32,613 bases of DNA from Sperchopsis tessellata (GCA_033557685.1 JAWQRN010000268.1:1-32613); one strand, 5' to 3'. Shown: positions 1 through 12,300, counted from the first letter of the stretch. Notes: a model not told the origin generated them from the letters alone. Numbers and translations are program-made.

Positions 1-2160
1 TATATATATATTTGTTTTAATGGTCAACCAGTTTCGATGCTTCGGCCTCCATCTAAAATAATGGTAGCAAATATTTTGTATAAAGAAAAAAGTGATTGAG
101 CTCACTATCTTTGATAAAATATAACCTCAATTAATTATAAACTCACACCTGTTTCGAGTATGTTGATATGACGGATCATATAGCCAATTAAAGAGACTAT
201 AGTAGTAGTGGATTAAACAGTTCATTTCGTAAAACAATTTCGTGAGAAACAGTTTCAGAAAAAGAAATTTTTAATATAAACAGTTGCAAAAGAACTGAAG
301 CGTGCTATATATGTTATTGAAATTACTTTCGGTACGACGTGGCGCACCAATCTAAACAACTAAAAGAACATATTATACGTCTCATGTAGCTATTCAACTA
401 ACTAATACTAAAAAAGTCGACAAAGAACCGAAGTAATATATGTTGCTGCAATGTTTTTAGGATTGATTCTTTTAGATTGCATATTCATTTTAAAGGTTTA
501 TGATTATTTTTAATACCAGTTATATCTAATTACAGTGTATATACAAGATGTGTGACCTATAAATTCACTATATTCGGTGGTCGTATAATCATCAGCGCCA
601 AACGATTTTTAGTTTCTACCTTACCTAAAACAGCTGTGAAGGTACTGAGAGATCTCGCATGATGTGACAACTTCGGGTGTGGGAGTGTTTCGTTTTTTGT
701 ATGCAGTTGATTTCAACACGTCCAGTTTTCGTAACACAAGGGAGCTTGAGTGTATTCTTGACACACAATTATTTTTAAAAAACTATTTTCAATAAATGTT
801 TGCGTTCTTATTTGCACCCCACTAGGTGATAGTAATGTAAAATGTTTTAATTAGAAAGTTCACTTCAATAGAGTATACGACTTCAGTCAGTTTCAAAGGC
901 TAAAAGAATTTACAGCCCCCTAGAAAAAAATCATAATAGTGTTTCGAACATGTTGCAAATTGTAAATAATTTATCAATTATAAAAAAAAACAGGCGTAAT
1001 TGTTAATTGTAATTAATAATGTATAAAAATCTAATTGTACCTATGAATTTAAAATGACTATTTTTTCAGCTTTACTGTTCGCAAAGTTGACAACATATCG
1101 TTTTTACTAATTCTTTATGTATGTCATTTTAAATTTCAAAATTGGTAGATGGTAGATAGTAGATTGGCAGATAAACAGACTTGGCTCATTGTCAATCTAA
1201 GACATTAACTTGAGACAAGAAAAACTTTCCCAGATAACCACACTAACTGAACATCAATAATATTTTTAAAATGTATATATTGGAGTACATTTGAATTAAT
1301 TTATATTTAACTTGGCTATGATGGCAGTTCTTCTGACAACTGTATACCATCAATATTTTTGTTACGTTTGTCGCAGAGTAGTATTTCGAAGTCTTTGCAA
1401 TATTTTAAAGCATCTTCTTTCTTCCAGGTTGTTAATTTGTGTATTGAATGTAAAAATAAACATTTTTGATTATAGTTTGATAGTTGATCAAAACATCTAT
1501 TTTAAATTTGAGAACTCAGCCTTCCACATGGTTGTCATTTGTCTCATATTTAAAATTTCTTTTTTATTTTCTAGTCCTCACTTCTTCAAATTTAGCTTCT
1601 ATATCAATCGTATATGCTAATTCACGAGCTGTAATAAAATTACTATGACATTCTACATATATATATATTCATATTTTTAATGGAAAAATAACACTCATTT
1701 GTTTCAGCTGCAATTGTTATAGAAAATTTTGGACCTTGCATTAAAAGATTTACCTAGTAAATTTCTATAACAAGTTATATATAATTTCTTAATTTTTGAA
1801 TTGATACTGTAGCATCATTCTTTGTTTTGTTAACATAATTGCATTAATGCTACTTTCCCATCTAGTAATAAATCCATATATATGTTTTAGTAATTTTGAC
1901 CATGTTTATGGAGAGGCCGAGAAGAAATTATAATTTTATATTGACTGAACTGAACCAAAAAAATACCATCTCATTATTCAAATCTGCTGCATCGTTTAAA
2001 ACAGGGTCATGGATTTATATACACTTAGTCACTGAAGACCATTACACCTGCTTTTCAAATTCACGTCATTTACACATTCCTGGCCTCTACAGTTGTTTAT
2101 GTCTAGACATATTTTGTTAGCTGTTACATATTTAAATTAATAGAGTAAAATTTATCATAT
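1..2160. other. AT-rich stretch with no recognised gene
   Basis: The stretch opens with a short TA repeat. Open frames at 1312-1620 and 1896-2120 (plus) code for hydrophobic, low-complexity peptides without recognisable domains, and I do not take them as genes. An AATAAA-like signal lies near 790 after a slightly less AT-rich patch (about 590-780), but no coding frame supports a transcript. Nothing else was recognised. Confidence 0.6.
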
Positions 2161-2344
2161 AATTTGTAATGGTCTAGTCTAGCTAGGTGGCCTAGCAGGT
2201 GCAGCCTATCACACGATACTTCTCCCATCTAATTTTGCTTTTCTCGCGACTCTAGCCTCATTTTCTGTTCAAAAGTGTTATTTTATTTTTGCTAATCCCT
2301 GCACTCATCATTTTCAATTTGACACTACAGGCAAGCGCCTATTC

Positions 2345-2550
2345 TGTAATAACTAACGCAGTAGTTATTTTATATATTTATTTACAAACTAATATTTACA
2401 AAATGAAAATGTTTACACTAGGGCAGTCGTCAGCAGAATGTTTTGGTAAAACATTTGTTGCCATTATTTTGTAGCTAACATTGTTACCAACTTAAAACAT
2501 AATTAAACCTAAGGAAATAAAAGTATATATACAAATTCAAATATGTCACA
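2345..2550 (-). repeat. Candidate LTR of a Gypsy-type retrotransposon
   Basis: Read on the minus strand, this 206-bp segment starts TGTGAC directly after a purine tract and ends TTACA, so it has the TG...CA ends expected of an LTR. It contains an AATAAA signal about 30 nt before its end. It lies just downstream of the stop codon of a Gypsy-like pol remnant, which is where a 3' LTR belongs. The second LTR is not in the window, so both borders are inferred from end motifs and context only. Confidence 0.6.
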
Positions 2551-2560
2551 TCTCCCCCTT
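2551..2560 (-). other. Polypurine tract of the Gypsy-type element
   Basis: On the minus strand this reads AAGGGGGAGA, immediately followed by TGTGAC. A purine run directly abutting the LTR is the usual primer for plus-strand synthesis in LTR retrotransposons. It lies 9 nt after the stop codon of the pol remnant. Confidence 0.65.
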
Positions 2561-2569
2561 AAATTTATG

Positions 2570-3010
2570 TTATAACCTAGATGGTTTATTTATGCTCCTC
2601 TTGGATCTCCGCACAGGAACAACTTCAGGTTCTAGTGAAGTTTGCGCACAGTTTTTGCCTTCGTAGTCACTGTCATTGTTTTCCGCACTATCTTCGTTAT
2701 ATAACGCACTTGTTTCACTATTTAGCGCACTTGCCTCATTATTTTGCACATTGTCATGCTCTTGATTTACACTAATATCTAAATTTATCGTATCACTAAC
2801 TATACTACTATCAATTTTATTATTAATGTTATTGTATTTGTCTAAACCAAGTTCACTCCCTTTATTTTTAAATATTTGGTCAATATGTCTTACTTTTTCT
2901 ATACCGTTATCATTTATACATCGGTATTGTTTGTTCCCTAAAACTTCTTTAATCTTCGCTTTTACCCATGTTGGGTTATTTGGGTCGGGTAGACTACAAC
3001 GTTGGGCTGC
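2570..3010 (-). pseudogene. Gypsy pol fragment, integrase C-terminal tail
   Basis: The minus-strand frame reads without a stop from about 3010 to a TAA at 2572-2570. It contains PDPNNPTWVKAKIKEVLG, then a segment ending VRHIDQIF, then an acidic Asn/Ser/Glu-rich stretch, and ends with RRSKRSINKPSRL. This resembles the end of insect Gypsy polyproteins, where the integrase C-terminal region is followed by a basic tail, a purine tract and the LTR. Reverse transcriptase, RNase H and the integrase catalytic core are absent, so this is a 3' fragment. Its upstream end meets an oppositely oriented Gypsy piece near 2990-3010. The class call is fairly secure; the family is not. Confidence 0.65.
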
Positions 3011-3089
3011 ATATTTGTCAGGGTTCCACTATAAAATAAATTACATAAAGGGAAACCAAAAATATGTCACATATTCCACCTGTGTGTAA
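2991..3089 (+). pseudogene. Gypsy RNase H-end fragment, opposite orientation
   Basis: The plus-strand frame encodes LQRWAAYLSGFHYKINYIKG followed by NQK and then unrelated residues to a stop. The pattern LQRWA..LS.F.Y.I.YIKG is characteristic of the end of Gypsy RNase H, where it is normally followed by an ALSR-like motif that is missing here. Only about 28 residues remain. The fragment partly overlaps, on the other strand, the start of the integrase-tail fragment, so two Gypsy copies in opposite orientation appear to be joined here. Confidence 0.5.
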
Positions 3090-3099
3090 CCTCTTTTCT

Positions 3100-4330
3100 G
3101 GTCTCTTTAATATTTTTTCATTAGAATCTGGTGGCTAATAATCGAATATTATATTGTGTTCTAGGTTTTCGTCTTCCTCTTTAACAACATCAGCAATCAA
3201 TTTGTCCATCTCTCAATATCCTCTATGGCAAAAATTATAAATTAAAACTTCAATAAAATGGATATAAATATACAAACTTAGATTGATTATAATAAAAAAT
3301 AAATAAAAGAAACGTAACCTTTTCAACCCAATAATATATAATTAAAATTGCTTCAGTACTCACATAAGATTTATTTACCTTACCAGCCATTTTTATTACA
3401 AATGGGTTGACTACATCTGAAATTTCTGTTCTCCAGTCATTTGGTTTTCAATGCTAATTATACTTTGAAAGCCTTACATGTGATCTATAATTGTTTTTTT
3501 TTTTCCTTTCCTTTCTCCAGACACTAGTATTAAAGCAAATGTAACATTTGGAAACATGTCCATTAGATCATTTGAATATAGGTAATTGAAATTGTGAATG
3601 CGTTTATATTAGGTTTAATTTGTGCTAAAAGAATATCTATTTCATGTCATAAATTTAAAGCAATTATATCAGATTATTTTTGTGCAATATCTGGTACAGT
3701 AATCTGTGAATCCATAGAATACTTCATTTTCGTGTCTCTAATCATTGTTCATAATGATTTAATGTTGTTTAAAACTTGAAAAGTGTCTTATACATGTTCA
3801 CGAGTTTCAGTTGTTCATTTATTTTGGCTATTGCAGTATCCAATCTAGTGAATTTTTACAGCAAAATGGTAACTAAATAATTGATAAGGTCTTAAAATCT
3901 ACAAAAATTGTATATATATATATATACATTAGAAAAGTGGAAATCGATAATATGAAAAAAATCATGACTTCTAAGTAACTTTGACTTATGTTTCCATATA
4001 TAAGAAAAAGTTAAAGTTATAAGTTTAATTTAAAATTGAATATATACTTAAAAACTAATTCTTTTAATAAAATCATAACAAAAATATATGTACCTTCCTT
4101 TGATCTTACAAATATTAACTAATTACTCAGTAAAATAACAAATTTATTTCAACTCTAATTTACAACAACCAACTTGCTAACGTCTCAAAACCTTATTGTC
4201 CATTATATGAATCCAATGGCTTTATATGAGAAAAATTACAAACTCGCACAAAAAAGATTTCCTATTTTACACACTTATACATACTGGCTACGATGAGTCG
4301 TATTATCAAGTCAATAAATCATAGCTTGTG
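3100..4330. other. AT-rich stretch with no recognised gene
   Basis: I see no coding region with recognisable similarity. A TA repeat lies at about 3911-3926. The short open frame at 3594-3779 (plus) encodes a peptide with no domain that I know. Confidence 0.5.
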
Positions 4331-4618
4331 TTTAAAGGGGCCCTACGCTATCAATATTACTGAGCAACTTGAATATTACACAATGATATTGACTGTGTAG
4401 GCGTGAGATTGAAAGTTGTCAAAATTTTTAATTTTTATTGAAGCTTAGTTAATACCATACCATGTAATTTGCAACACACTGACCAAACAACCAACTGAAA
4501 GGGACTGAATGTAGTTCGATAACCAATATTGCACCGCTAAGGTCGAAACATTTCCATTCAATGTATCAATAAATATTAGAGCGCAATAATATTGATCATG
4601 TAAGGCCCTCTTTAGAAA
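4331..4618. mobile_element. Possible MITE with imperfect inverted ends
   Basis: The left end reads TTTAAAGGGGCCCTACGC followed by TATCAATATTACTGAGC. The reverse complement of the right end reads TCTAAAGAGGGCCTTACA followed by TGATCAATATTATTGCGC. The two ends match at roughly three quarters of positions over about 35 bp and enclose about 290 bp of non-coding sequence, which fits a miniature inverted-repeat transposable element. No target-site duplication could be fixed, and no related autonomous element is visible. Confidence 0.45.
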
Positions 4619-4619
4619 G

Positions 4620-5756
4620 AGAACTGTAAACGATTATTGTAGAACTTAAATAAAAATTATACCTACTAAATTTAGTTACAGTATTTTCGGGACTCCTTTG
4701 TTTCAGGACAATGCTTCTTAATATTGTTTGATGGATTTATTTAATGACTGCCAATTATCACCATTGCCAAACATAGCTGCCAGAGATAAAGTTGAAGCAG
4801 CTGGGAATTTCAATGCGCCCAGTGCTTCAACTGAAATAAGATTCAATACTCTGCGAATTCAGATGGTGGTTTTGTTTTTCCCAAATCACAGTCAGTCTTG
4901 TAGCATACTCAGTAAAGTAACATATATTGTCATCGTAAATTTTTGGTATAAACAGTTTCTTTCTGATTTTTAAATCTAGTGAAATCAAATTACAGAAGTT
5001 TATACAGAAAGGACTGAGGTACAATGTTTTAAATTTATGACAACGATATGTCCACCATATTCCTTATAAAGATTTTATTACTGAAGTCTTGTTATATTTT
5101 AATTTTAAAAATTACAGTATAACAAGTTCAGCTTGTTAAAATTTGTATTGGTGTCAGATTCACAAAAAAATTAAGTTCTTGAGAGAGAAGTGCAAATTTG
5201 CAAGTCTTAATATTGTCGTCTTTGAAAGAGCTATCTAATTATTACTAGAAAATATGTAAACTTGGTACTAATAAAATCGCATAGGTTTTACATAGACCAC
5301 AGATTCATTTTATATCATAGTATGATTAAAGCTGAAAATATTTTATTCTTAATTAAATATTTATGATTTTTTCATTGCACTTTAAGTATGAACACCATAT
5401 ATTTTCATTAGACGAGAAAACAAATTTTGTGCCTCCAGTACCAGTGTAGCTACAAGTCCCTAAATCAACTTGTCTTTAATCTATAATTAAAATATTATAA
5501 TCTGAAAATTAGGTAGTATACACCATACACACTTCCTTAGAATTGCAAACAAAATAATCCATGGAAAAATGATATCATAAGCACCAGATACATAATTTTA
5601 TATAAAAACATTCTTAAAAGTGAATATAAGAAAAATACATTCAGATACAGCAAATTGTTTTTTTAAATGAAAATAAAAAATATTAATTTAATCTCTGCTT
5701 ACTTTTTCTGTCTTTACTCATATGTTCGTAAACTTTATAAAGCAGGTTTTTACTTA
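4620..5756. other. AT-rich stretch with no recognised gene
   Basis: Overlapping open frames on both strands near 4728-5024 give peptides without recognisable motifs. I see no transposon ends or splice-bounded exon here. Confidence 0.5.
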
Positions 5757-6440
5757 TTAGGTTGTCCAAAAGGTGGTAAATGAAAGGTGAATTTTACATA
5801 CGAAATAAGAACTTTATTAAGCAATATATTCAGGGTTCAGCACTGAAAAAAGTTTGTATCTTCTTTGACAAAAAACAGTTAAAAAAAAGGTTTGATATCC
5901 TCATCAGCAGTGCAGGTTTTATCATTAAATGCGTTTTCTAAAGAGTGAAACAAATGCATCGGTTTTTGAAGAGTAACCACATTTGTATGTGGTCTAGCAT
6001 TATCATGAAGAAACACAACACCTTTGCGATTTACCAATACTGGACGCTTTTTGTTGATGGCATTATTTAATTTATCCAGTTGAAGCAGCTCAAAATACAC
6101 ACAACCTTTTAAATCCTACCAGACTGACAGCATAACCTTTGGTGAATATCTACTTTGAAGTGCTTTGAGCATGTTCATCACACTTGTTCCACGATCTTTT
6201 TCATTCGACGTTGTTGTAGACTATCCTTTCTTCATCACCTGTTATCATACGTTTCATAAATGAATAGTTTTATTCACATTTCAAGAGAGAATTGCAAATG
6301 CCAATGGGCTTAGTGACATAATAATTTCTTGTGTCGTTATATGCCAACGGTCAACGCTCTTATTTTATCATCAACAACTTCGATTATCCGTCGTCTGTGT
6401 GGTACATCTTTAACATCAAAATCTCCAGACCGAAATTACT
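5757..6440 (-). mobile_element. Mariner transposon relic, 5'-truncated
   Basis: The left end reads TTAGGTTGTCCAAAAGGT, matching the start of many mariner inverted repeats. On the minus strand, decayed frames give the mariner series in order: SGDFDVKDVPHRRRIIEVVD then DDKIRAL near 6340-6430; TGDE with YNNV near 6210-6250, holding the first catalytic Asp; and NRKGVVFLHDNARPHT in a 73-codon open frame at 5879-6100, holding the second Asp. The N-terminal DNA-binding part and the other inverted repeat were not found, and stops and frameshifts break the frame. It is a dead, truncated copy. Confidence 0.8.
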
Positions 6441-9388
6441 TTACATATCACATAAGTTTTTATATGCTTACACAACTTGTCGTAGTCCTATTTTACATTT
6501 TTAGATACTCACCTTTTTTTTTTCTTTATTTTCACTATTTTTAGAAGATACAAGCTTTTAAAAAAATCTATAACTGTACTCTGTTTTAATTTTAAGGGAT
6601 TAAAAAGACAGGTTAAAAATTGATCTGCGATTGGATACATATATGTAAAAATTACAGTGCTGCCATTAATTTTTTTAGGGATATTTTTGTATTGCTCTTC
6701 CTTATTAAAAATATAGTATATTATTTTTTCCTCAATCATCGATAGTGTTCAATTCACATGAATCAAGAATAAATTATTACAATAGAAAATTTTTGAGTTG
6801 GATAACTGTCATAATACTTACTCAAAGATGAAATCTGAAAGCTAGATTAAATTAGAAAATATGCCAATTTGAAACACAGAAAATACTCGAATTAAAAATA
6901 AATTTTTGTGCAAAAACCTTCCATCCACATCATTTCTATCGAAAATTCAAGGAGAATGCTACGTAATTCAGATGCTAGTTTATGTCAGTTACATGGTTTT
7001 GTGAAATCTGTAAAGATATGTATGCTGTCACATGTTGTATGTATAACAATTCATCATTGTAATAAATATAATAGATATTCACAGTAATTATCTATATGGA
7101 TGTAGAGGCTCTGAAAATTATTAAGAATAACCAAGTAGGACCCACTTTCTCCCCTATAAAAGTAAGATACTGTTTTAAACCTTTGAGTTACTCAAGGTTT
7201 ACCTCCGACCTTATCTGATTCAATTGATAACTTGAAAATCTACAAATAGGTTATTCATTTATTTTTTTAGTAAATAATACACAAATACTAAAGCACATAC
7301 TTTTAATAAATTTTCTTTGTTATACACATTTTTTTGAAGTAATATATTTACAAGTCCTGTTAGCGAGACCAACTATAAAATACAAGTCGTAATAAATAAC
7401 AAATTATGATGATAAATAAATCTATCTAAAGTTTGCACCGCCATTCAAAAAATGAATTAATACGACTTTGGTGCAGGTGTAGAGAGCTGTATAGCCTACA
7501 TTGCAACGCTGTTATTAATTTTAAACTCTAGCAAACATTGCGCATGCATATAAAACTTGGCCGTCAAGGAGGCCTAAAATTATTGATATGTTTTAACAAT
7601 AAATCATAATATTCCACATACACGTTCAATGAATCCTACAAGATATTATTTTTATCTCTCTAAGGTCTGCCCAATGCGTGATATTTTTTTGAAAAATATA
7701 AAATGTAAAAAATGAATCAAATAAATGTATAACACGATATTAAGTAAAATAAGAACAAAGTGCATATAAAAAATAGATATAATGCATAGCATATATTATC
7801 CTTTTTTAAAACTCATTTCTAAGTTACATTTATTTAGATTATGTCATAAATTTCTTTAGAATACACAAAATCAAAATAGAGTGAATTTCTTAGAATCAGA
7901 AAACAGATATTTTGAAACAGCTTATTAAAATTAAGCTGTGTAAAGTGTAAAGTCAAAAATATATAACTCTGACAAACTAAAAAACAACTTTGAGTCAATA
8001 AACAAACTTGTGGCAAATCGACAGAAATAGAATGATAGTAAAAAATAGTTAAAAGAACAATGTTCAACATGTCATGTTAATCCAGTCTGAATTATTGTAA
8101 AGCAAAAAATCTGAATCATCTCTAAAAGCATTACATATTAAAATACAATAATATAAATAGCAACAAACAACATGTTATTACTGTAACAGGTCTACAATTC
8201 TATTGTTTGTTTATAACTTATTAAATATGATTCATTGTAGACAATCATATAAACAAATAAAAGAGAAAGACAAATTATATTTAAGAATATTCTCTAAGTA
8301 TATTATTAAATACAATTTTGTGTTTAGAATATACAATTTAGGGAAGGGCTCAGAAGTACAATTATTTAAAATAATCTTATTCAAGTCAACTATACTGACA
8401 TGAAGCTTTTGTGATTAAATTTTTTTGAGGATTCAAAATGTCAACTAGGTTGTTAATAAAATAATAATAACAATAATTTCCTTAAGCTACTTCTCACATA
8501 AAGATATCCATAGCAGACTCTTACAGGATACAATATGAAAATAAATAATAACTATTGTGCGTTTGTTCATTTACAAAAAAGAAGTTATTTATTTTCATAA
8601 GTTGCATTATAATTGTAGCAGTCAAAACACATATTTATCTCTACAATAACAGTTTGGTGAAATGAGACATTATTTAAATTTTGCAATTTTATAGATAATT
8701 TCATCTACAACTTTTGTAATTTAAGTAACTTTTTCTGGACATTTTTCAGCAATATTTTTGACATGAAAAATATTAAGATACAATACATTTTAACTATTGA
8801 TTTTTTGTCTGAAAGTCAGTTGAAATTCACTCCATATAAATGAATGATCTCACTCACAGAAGCAGGCAGATTAATGTGCAGATTTACTTGAAAATCAACT
8901 CTAGTTCTACTATAAGGGCACTACCTGCCTGTAGAGTTATAGTCCTGGTCTATAAGTTAAAAACAATCGAAAACTTATAGTATCACTTTGTAACAATAAA
9001 ACAAAATCAACATATTCACATATTGTTATTCTGCAATTATAATGATGATTGCAAGCAGCAAACAAAATAAATAAAAATATCACAGTAAGAGACACTTAAT
9101 CTGTAAGTAGATACAAATCAATTACAAACTTAGTAGCTTATGTGATTTTGTTTCATTTAATTTTTTTTACTTTATACACAACTAAATACATTACTTTACA
9201 GCAGCCATGATAGATTTTAATTGATAATTAATTACCACTTAAACACCAACAATCATCATAAGTGCAAAATATAACTGCGATTACTTCACAGCTCTTATAC
9301 ACAACAGTATAAAACTGTCAATATCAGACCTATACATAGAAACTGGCTTATTTTTAGAAAACAATTACTTAAATTAATGTGAGTGGAA
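6441..9388. other. AT-rich stretch, no recognised gene; 3' flank of the kinase
   Basis: The region is almost uniformly AT-rich. Open frames near 6509-6739, 7834-8070 and 8203-8403 encode hydrophobic or lysine/isoleucine-rich peptides of the kind expected by chance here. Part of the right side may be kinase 3' untranslated sequence if a distal poly(A) site is used. A short patch near 7440-7590 is slightly richer in GC but shows no element. Confidence 0.45.
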
Positions 9389-9445
9389 TTTATTCTTCAG
9401 TTTGAAAATTAAACTAGGAAAATATGCGGGTTTTGTGATTTTATT
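9389..9445 (-). promoter_or_regulatory. Candidate poly(A) signals of the kinase gene
   Basis: On the minus strand, AATAAA occurs at 9445-9440 and again at 9394-9389, about 75 and 125 nt after the kinase stop codon. They are plausible proximal poly(A) signals, but AATAAA is common by chance in DNA this AT-rich. Confidence 0.3.
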
Positions 9446-9518
9446 TTCTAAAAATAAGGAAAATAATTACTGACTTAATATAAATAAGCTAAGTGTCGAA
9501 CAAATTAACGTGCTGAAC

Positions 9519-9634
9519 CTATTTCTTTGTCGGAGTCCCTCGCTGCGTTAATCCTTCGAACCTCTTAAAAGTGTAATTTATGAACACCCAGTCTTTGTAT
9601 GTCACTTCACCATCTTGAGGTATAGGAGCAGCAG
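9519..9634 (-). CDS. trc: Tricornered/NDR kinase, last coding exon
   Basis: The exon follows a TTTTGCAG acceptor and begins with two bases that complete a codon with the preceding exon (C|CT, Pro). It reads AAPIPQDGEVTYKDWVFINY then TFKRFEGLTQRGTPTKK and a TAG stop at 9521-9519. It carries the C-terminal hydrophobic motif F-I-N-Y-T-F-K-R-F. In NDR kinases the Thr of this motif is the site phosphorylated by Hippo/MST-type kinases to activate the enzyme (known for human STK38 Thr444). The peptide runs 17 residues past the motif, about the usual length. It reads cleanly, in contrast to the surrounding transposon remains, so the gene looks intact here. Confidence 0.95.
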
Positions 9635-11494
9635 CTGCAAAACATATATATATATATTATAAACATAAGTCATTTATATATAAAATAATAGGTCATTTAT
9701 TTAATTTATAGAATTTAAAATCTTGTTATTTTGTGAAAATAAAAGATCATTGGAAACTCCTGAGAAATAAATTATGATAACATTCAGAGTTATAAGGGTA
9801 ATTGACCCCTAGCATGGTCATCTGTATCACGCCTCCCGTTATCTACCATTCTACACATGAAAACTGATGTAAAGAGGTATACCTCTAATCAAATTTCTAG
9901 TCACTGTGACCAAAAGCTCTGTGAAAGAAATATGTTGATCGTTCAGGTGATTTAAAATAAATATATTTGAATTTGAAAAATTTATGACATAAATTTATTT
10001 CTTGAAATCTAAATATATTTAAGGGCCACTCGAAAGTATTATTATTATTTTATTTTTCTTTCATTAAATAATAATATTTAAAAAGGATGCACTACTCCAT
10101 ATAATTTTTTTGTCTACTGTGTATACAGAAAAACTTATTTTCTATGTTGGAACTACTTTATGGCATAGATTTGAGAATCATTAATCATCGATTTATTAAT
10201 TTCCTAAATATTATTTCTTCTACGAGAATATTTTCATTTATAATCTGTCTAAATTTATATTACTTGTTGACGTATATTTTATATATGAAGCTTTATTATC
10301 CCTAAATAAAAGTTTCACTTCACCTATATTATTTAACTAAATTAATTAAAACAATTACTTTTATCCAAGAATATGAAGTAATCACTACTATTCACTATGA
10401 TGTTTGAATAATATCTTCTCTCTCATGCTCAGACTATAAGCAAATCAATGTTCCATCGTCTACTGCAAGATCATCAAGAATCATTTTCAGATTTTATTTC
10501 AAAATCATTCTTTACTTACCAACTGTTTATTAAATATAATTTCTCATTCAAAATTTTACATGGCATCTTTCAAAATTAATTTAATCAGATCAATACCTTC
10601 TCTTCTTCTTTCTATAGAGTCACCAAATCTTATGTTATTTTTCATTATATGTAAGTAATACACGCACTATCCCATACTTGCAAAGGTCTTTGATTTTTTT
10701 TAAATACAAAACTTAATTCCATGTACCTAGGAAAACGATACAATCTTTCTGTTAAAATAAATTCTCCATCGTGAAGTACTGAAACCCAACTATACACGTA
10801 TAGCACACTGCCTAATTGGCGCTGCTAATGTTTAATATCAAAGCAAGTTAGCTAAAGAATGATTGCTAAATGTTTTAGCCAAATTGAGAATTTTGTAAGT
10901 GCTGTATTAAAATGGCCCTCATAATAATACTGCACAGTTGAAATTACATTGGTTGGTTCATAACACGAAAATAAATACAATATCGAGTATTATTTTTACA
11001 AGAATGTACAAAATATAGATTAAAATTCGTCATTCCTCCTTACATTTCTAACCTCAAAGGTGTATTTGTTTTGTCTCTTGCTGACTGACTATACAGTATA
11101 ACGTTTTGCATCTGTGTGCGTTTGCACCGGCCCTACCAAAGATATCATTCAGAATAGATATACCTGCAATATTTCTGTTGCCGCTACTTTTGACAAGTGG
11201 GAATTTTATTACTTTGACAATATCATTATATGTAGTTATTTTCTATATAAGAAATTTTCATAAATAAAGTGTACGACGCCATTGTGTTTCCATTTAATAT
11301 TAATTCGAAAAGCATCCATGCATATGCGAATCTTTATGTACTTTAGAAACTATCAAATTTGACCTTAAGACCATCTTTATATTTTTAATTAGTAATAATA
11401 TAAATTTTTTATGCCTTTAATATTTTAATTTAAATATGTAAATTGATTCTAAAGTGTTGTTAAATTATTATATGAGAACAAATGGGTTACTTAC
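9635..11494 (-). other. Kinase intron, 1860 nt
   Basis: The intron is bounded by GTAAGT at 11494 (a near-perfect donor) and TTTTGCAG ending at 9635. A TA repeat lies close to the acceptor at about 9645-9657. I recognise no transposon or other gene inside. Confidence 0.85.
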
Positions 11495-11682
11495 GAATTT
11501 CAAGTTTAACATCAGGAAAATCATCGAAATTGGATGTATCATCTATAGATCTAACTTCTACTGGAATTGCTGCAGGTCTTTCTCTAATGTGTTCCCAATC
11601 AACACCTCTAAAGAAAGGTATTAATTTTAGTTCTTCTATACCCTTCTGTAACCCTAATCTTCTCTCTGCTTCACAGCAAAAT
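11495..11682 (-). CDS. trc: Tricornered/NDR kinase, penultimate coding exon
   Basis: This 188-nt exon follows a CCTTTTTTAG acceptor and ends at a GTAAGT donor. Its first base completes an Arg codon (AG|A), and the frame then reads FCCEAERRLGLQKGIEELKL, IPFFRGVDWEHIRERPAAIP and VEVRSIDDTSNFDDFPDVKL before EI. This is the end of the kinase C-lobe followed by the AGC-kinase C-terminal extension. FFRGVDWEHIRERPAAIP and SIDDTSNFD are near-invariant in NDR/Tricornered kinases. Phase fits the exons on both sides. There are no stops or frameshifts. The encoded protein binds Mob co-activators and Furry and acts in cell-shape, bristle and dendrite control in flies (known for the family, not seen here). 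Confidence 0.97.
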
Positions 11683-12114
11683 CTAAAAAAGGATTATTAA
11701 TTAAATTTAAACATGATGCATATATCAGAACAAGTAAATTATTAAAACTAACGAGTTACACATCTATACCTTTATTGTCAAAATTATTAGAGGAATATTA
11801 TAAATATTAAAATTGATTTTTTAGGATACATTTTTATGAATAATTAATTTTTACTGAAACTCTCTGCAAACTTTAGAAATAATCCTTTTGTATTAACAAC
11901 ATTTGATAATGTATACCTCTCTTAATACACAAATAACTATTTATTATCTTAGATCATAAATATGCTGAAGTACGGCAACAAATAATGGACATTGTTTAAA
12001 AAGTATAATGGTTTACAAGTCCAATATAATGATTACAGACAATATTATTCTTTACATTAGTGTAATAGTAATATGTGTTGTTACTTAATTTTAATAGGCA
12101 TGGTAATACAATAT

Positions 12115-12300
12115 AATAATAATAATAACTTTATTTTCCAGTAAATAAGATACAAAAACCTTTACAACATAAAAATTATCCATACTAACATAATATTATA
12201 TGGGATGGAATAAACAAGTTCTAGTATTAAATTTTACTACACCAAAAAATAAACAGATCCAAAGAGAGGGAATTTACATGAATCGATACCAGAGCCACTT
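12115..12300 (-). repeat. Possible LINE 3' tail with ATT repeats
   Basis: On the minus strand the segment ends AAAATAAAGTTATTATTATT with further ATT units. This resembles the simple-repeat tails of CR1/L2/Jockey-type LINEs. The LINE copies ending near 18560 and 31215 have similar TTATTATT-type tails. No coding sequence of a LINE remains next to it, so the call rests on the tail pattern alone. Confidence 0.35.

Noticed and set aside
1312..1620. 102-codon open frame on the plus strand
   Set aside because: The composition is Phe/Ile/Leu-rich as expected from AT-rich DNA; there is no domain, no splice context and no homologous pattern.
2165..2225. TCTAGCTAGGTGGCCTAGCA-type sequence considered as a tRNA-derived SINE head
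   Set aside because: No A and B box pair or cloverleaf could be drawn.
7440..7590. Slightly GC-richer patch with GGAGGCCTAAAATTATTGAT, first thought to be a second MITE copy
   Set aside because: Resemblance to the ends at 4331 and 4618 is weak and no partner inverted end was found.
11482..11700. 72-codon plus-strand open frame
   Set aside because: It is the antisense shadow of the kinase exon at 11495-11682, which has clear conserved residues on the minus strand.
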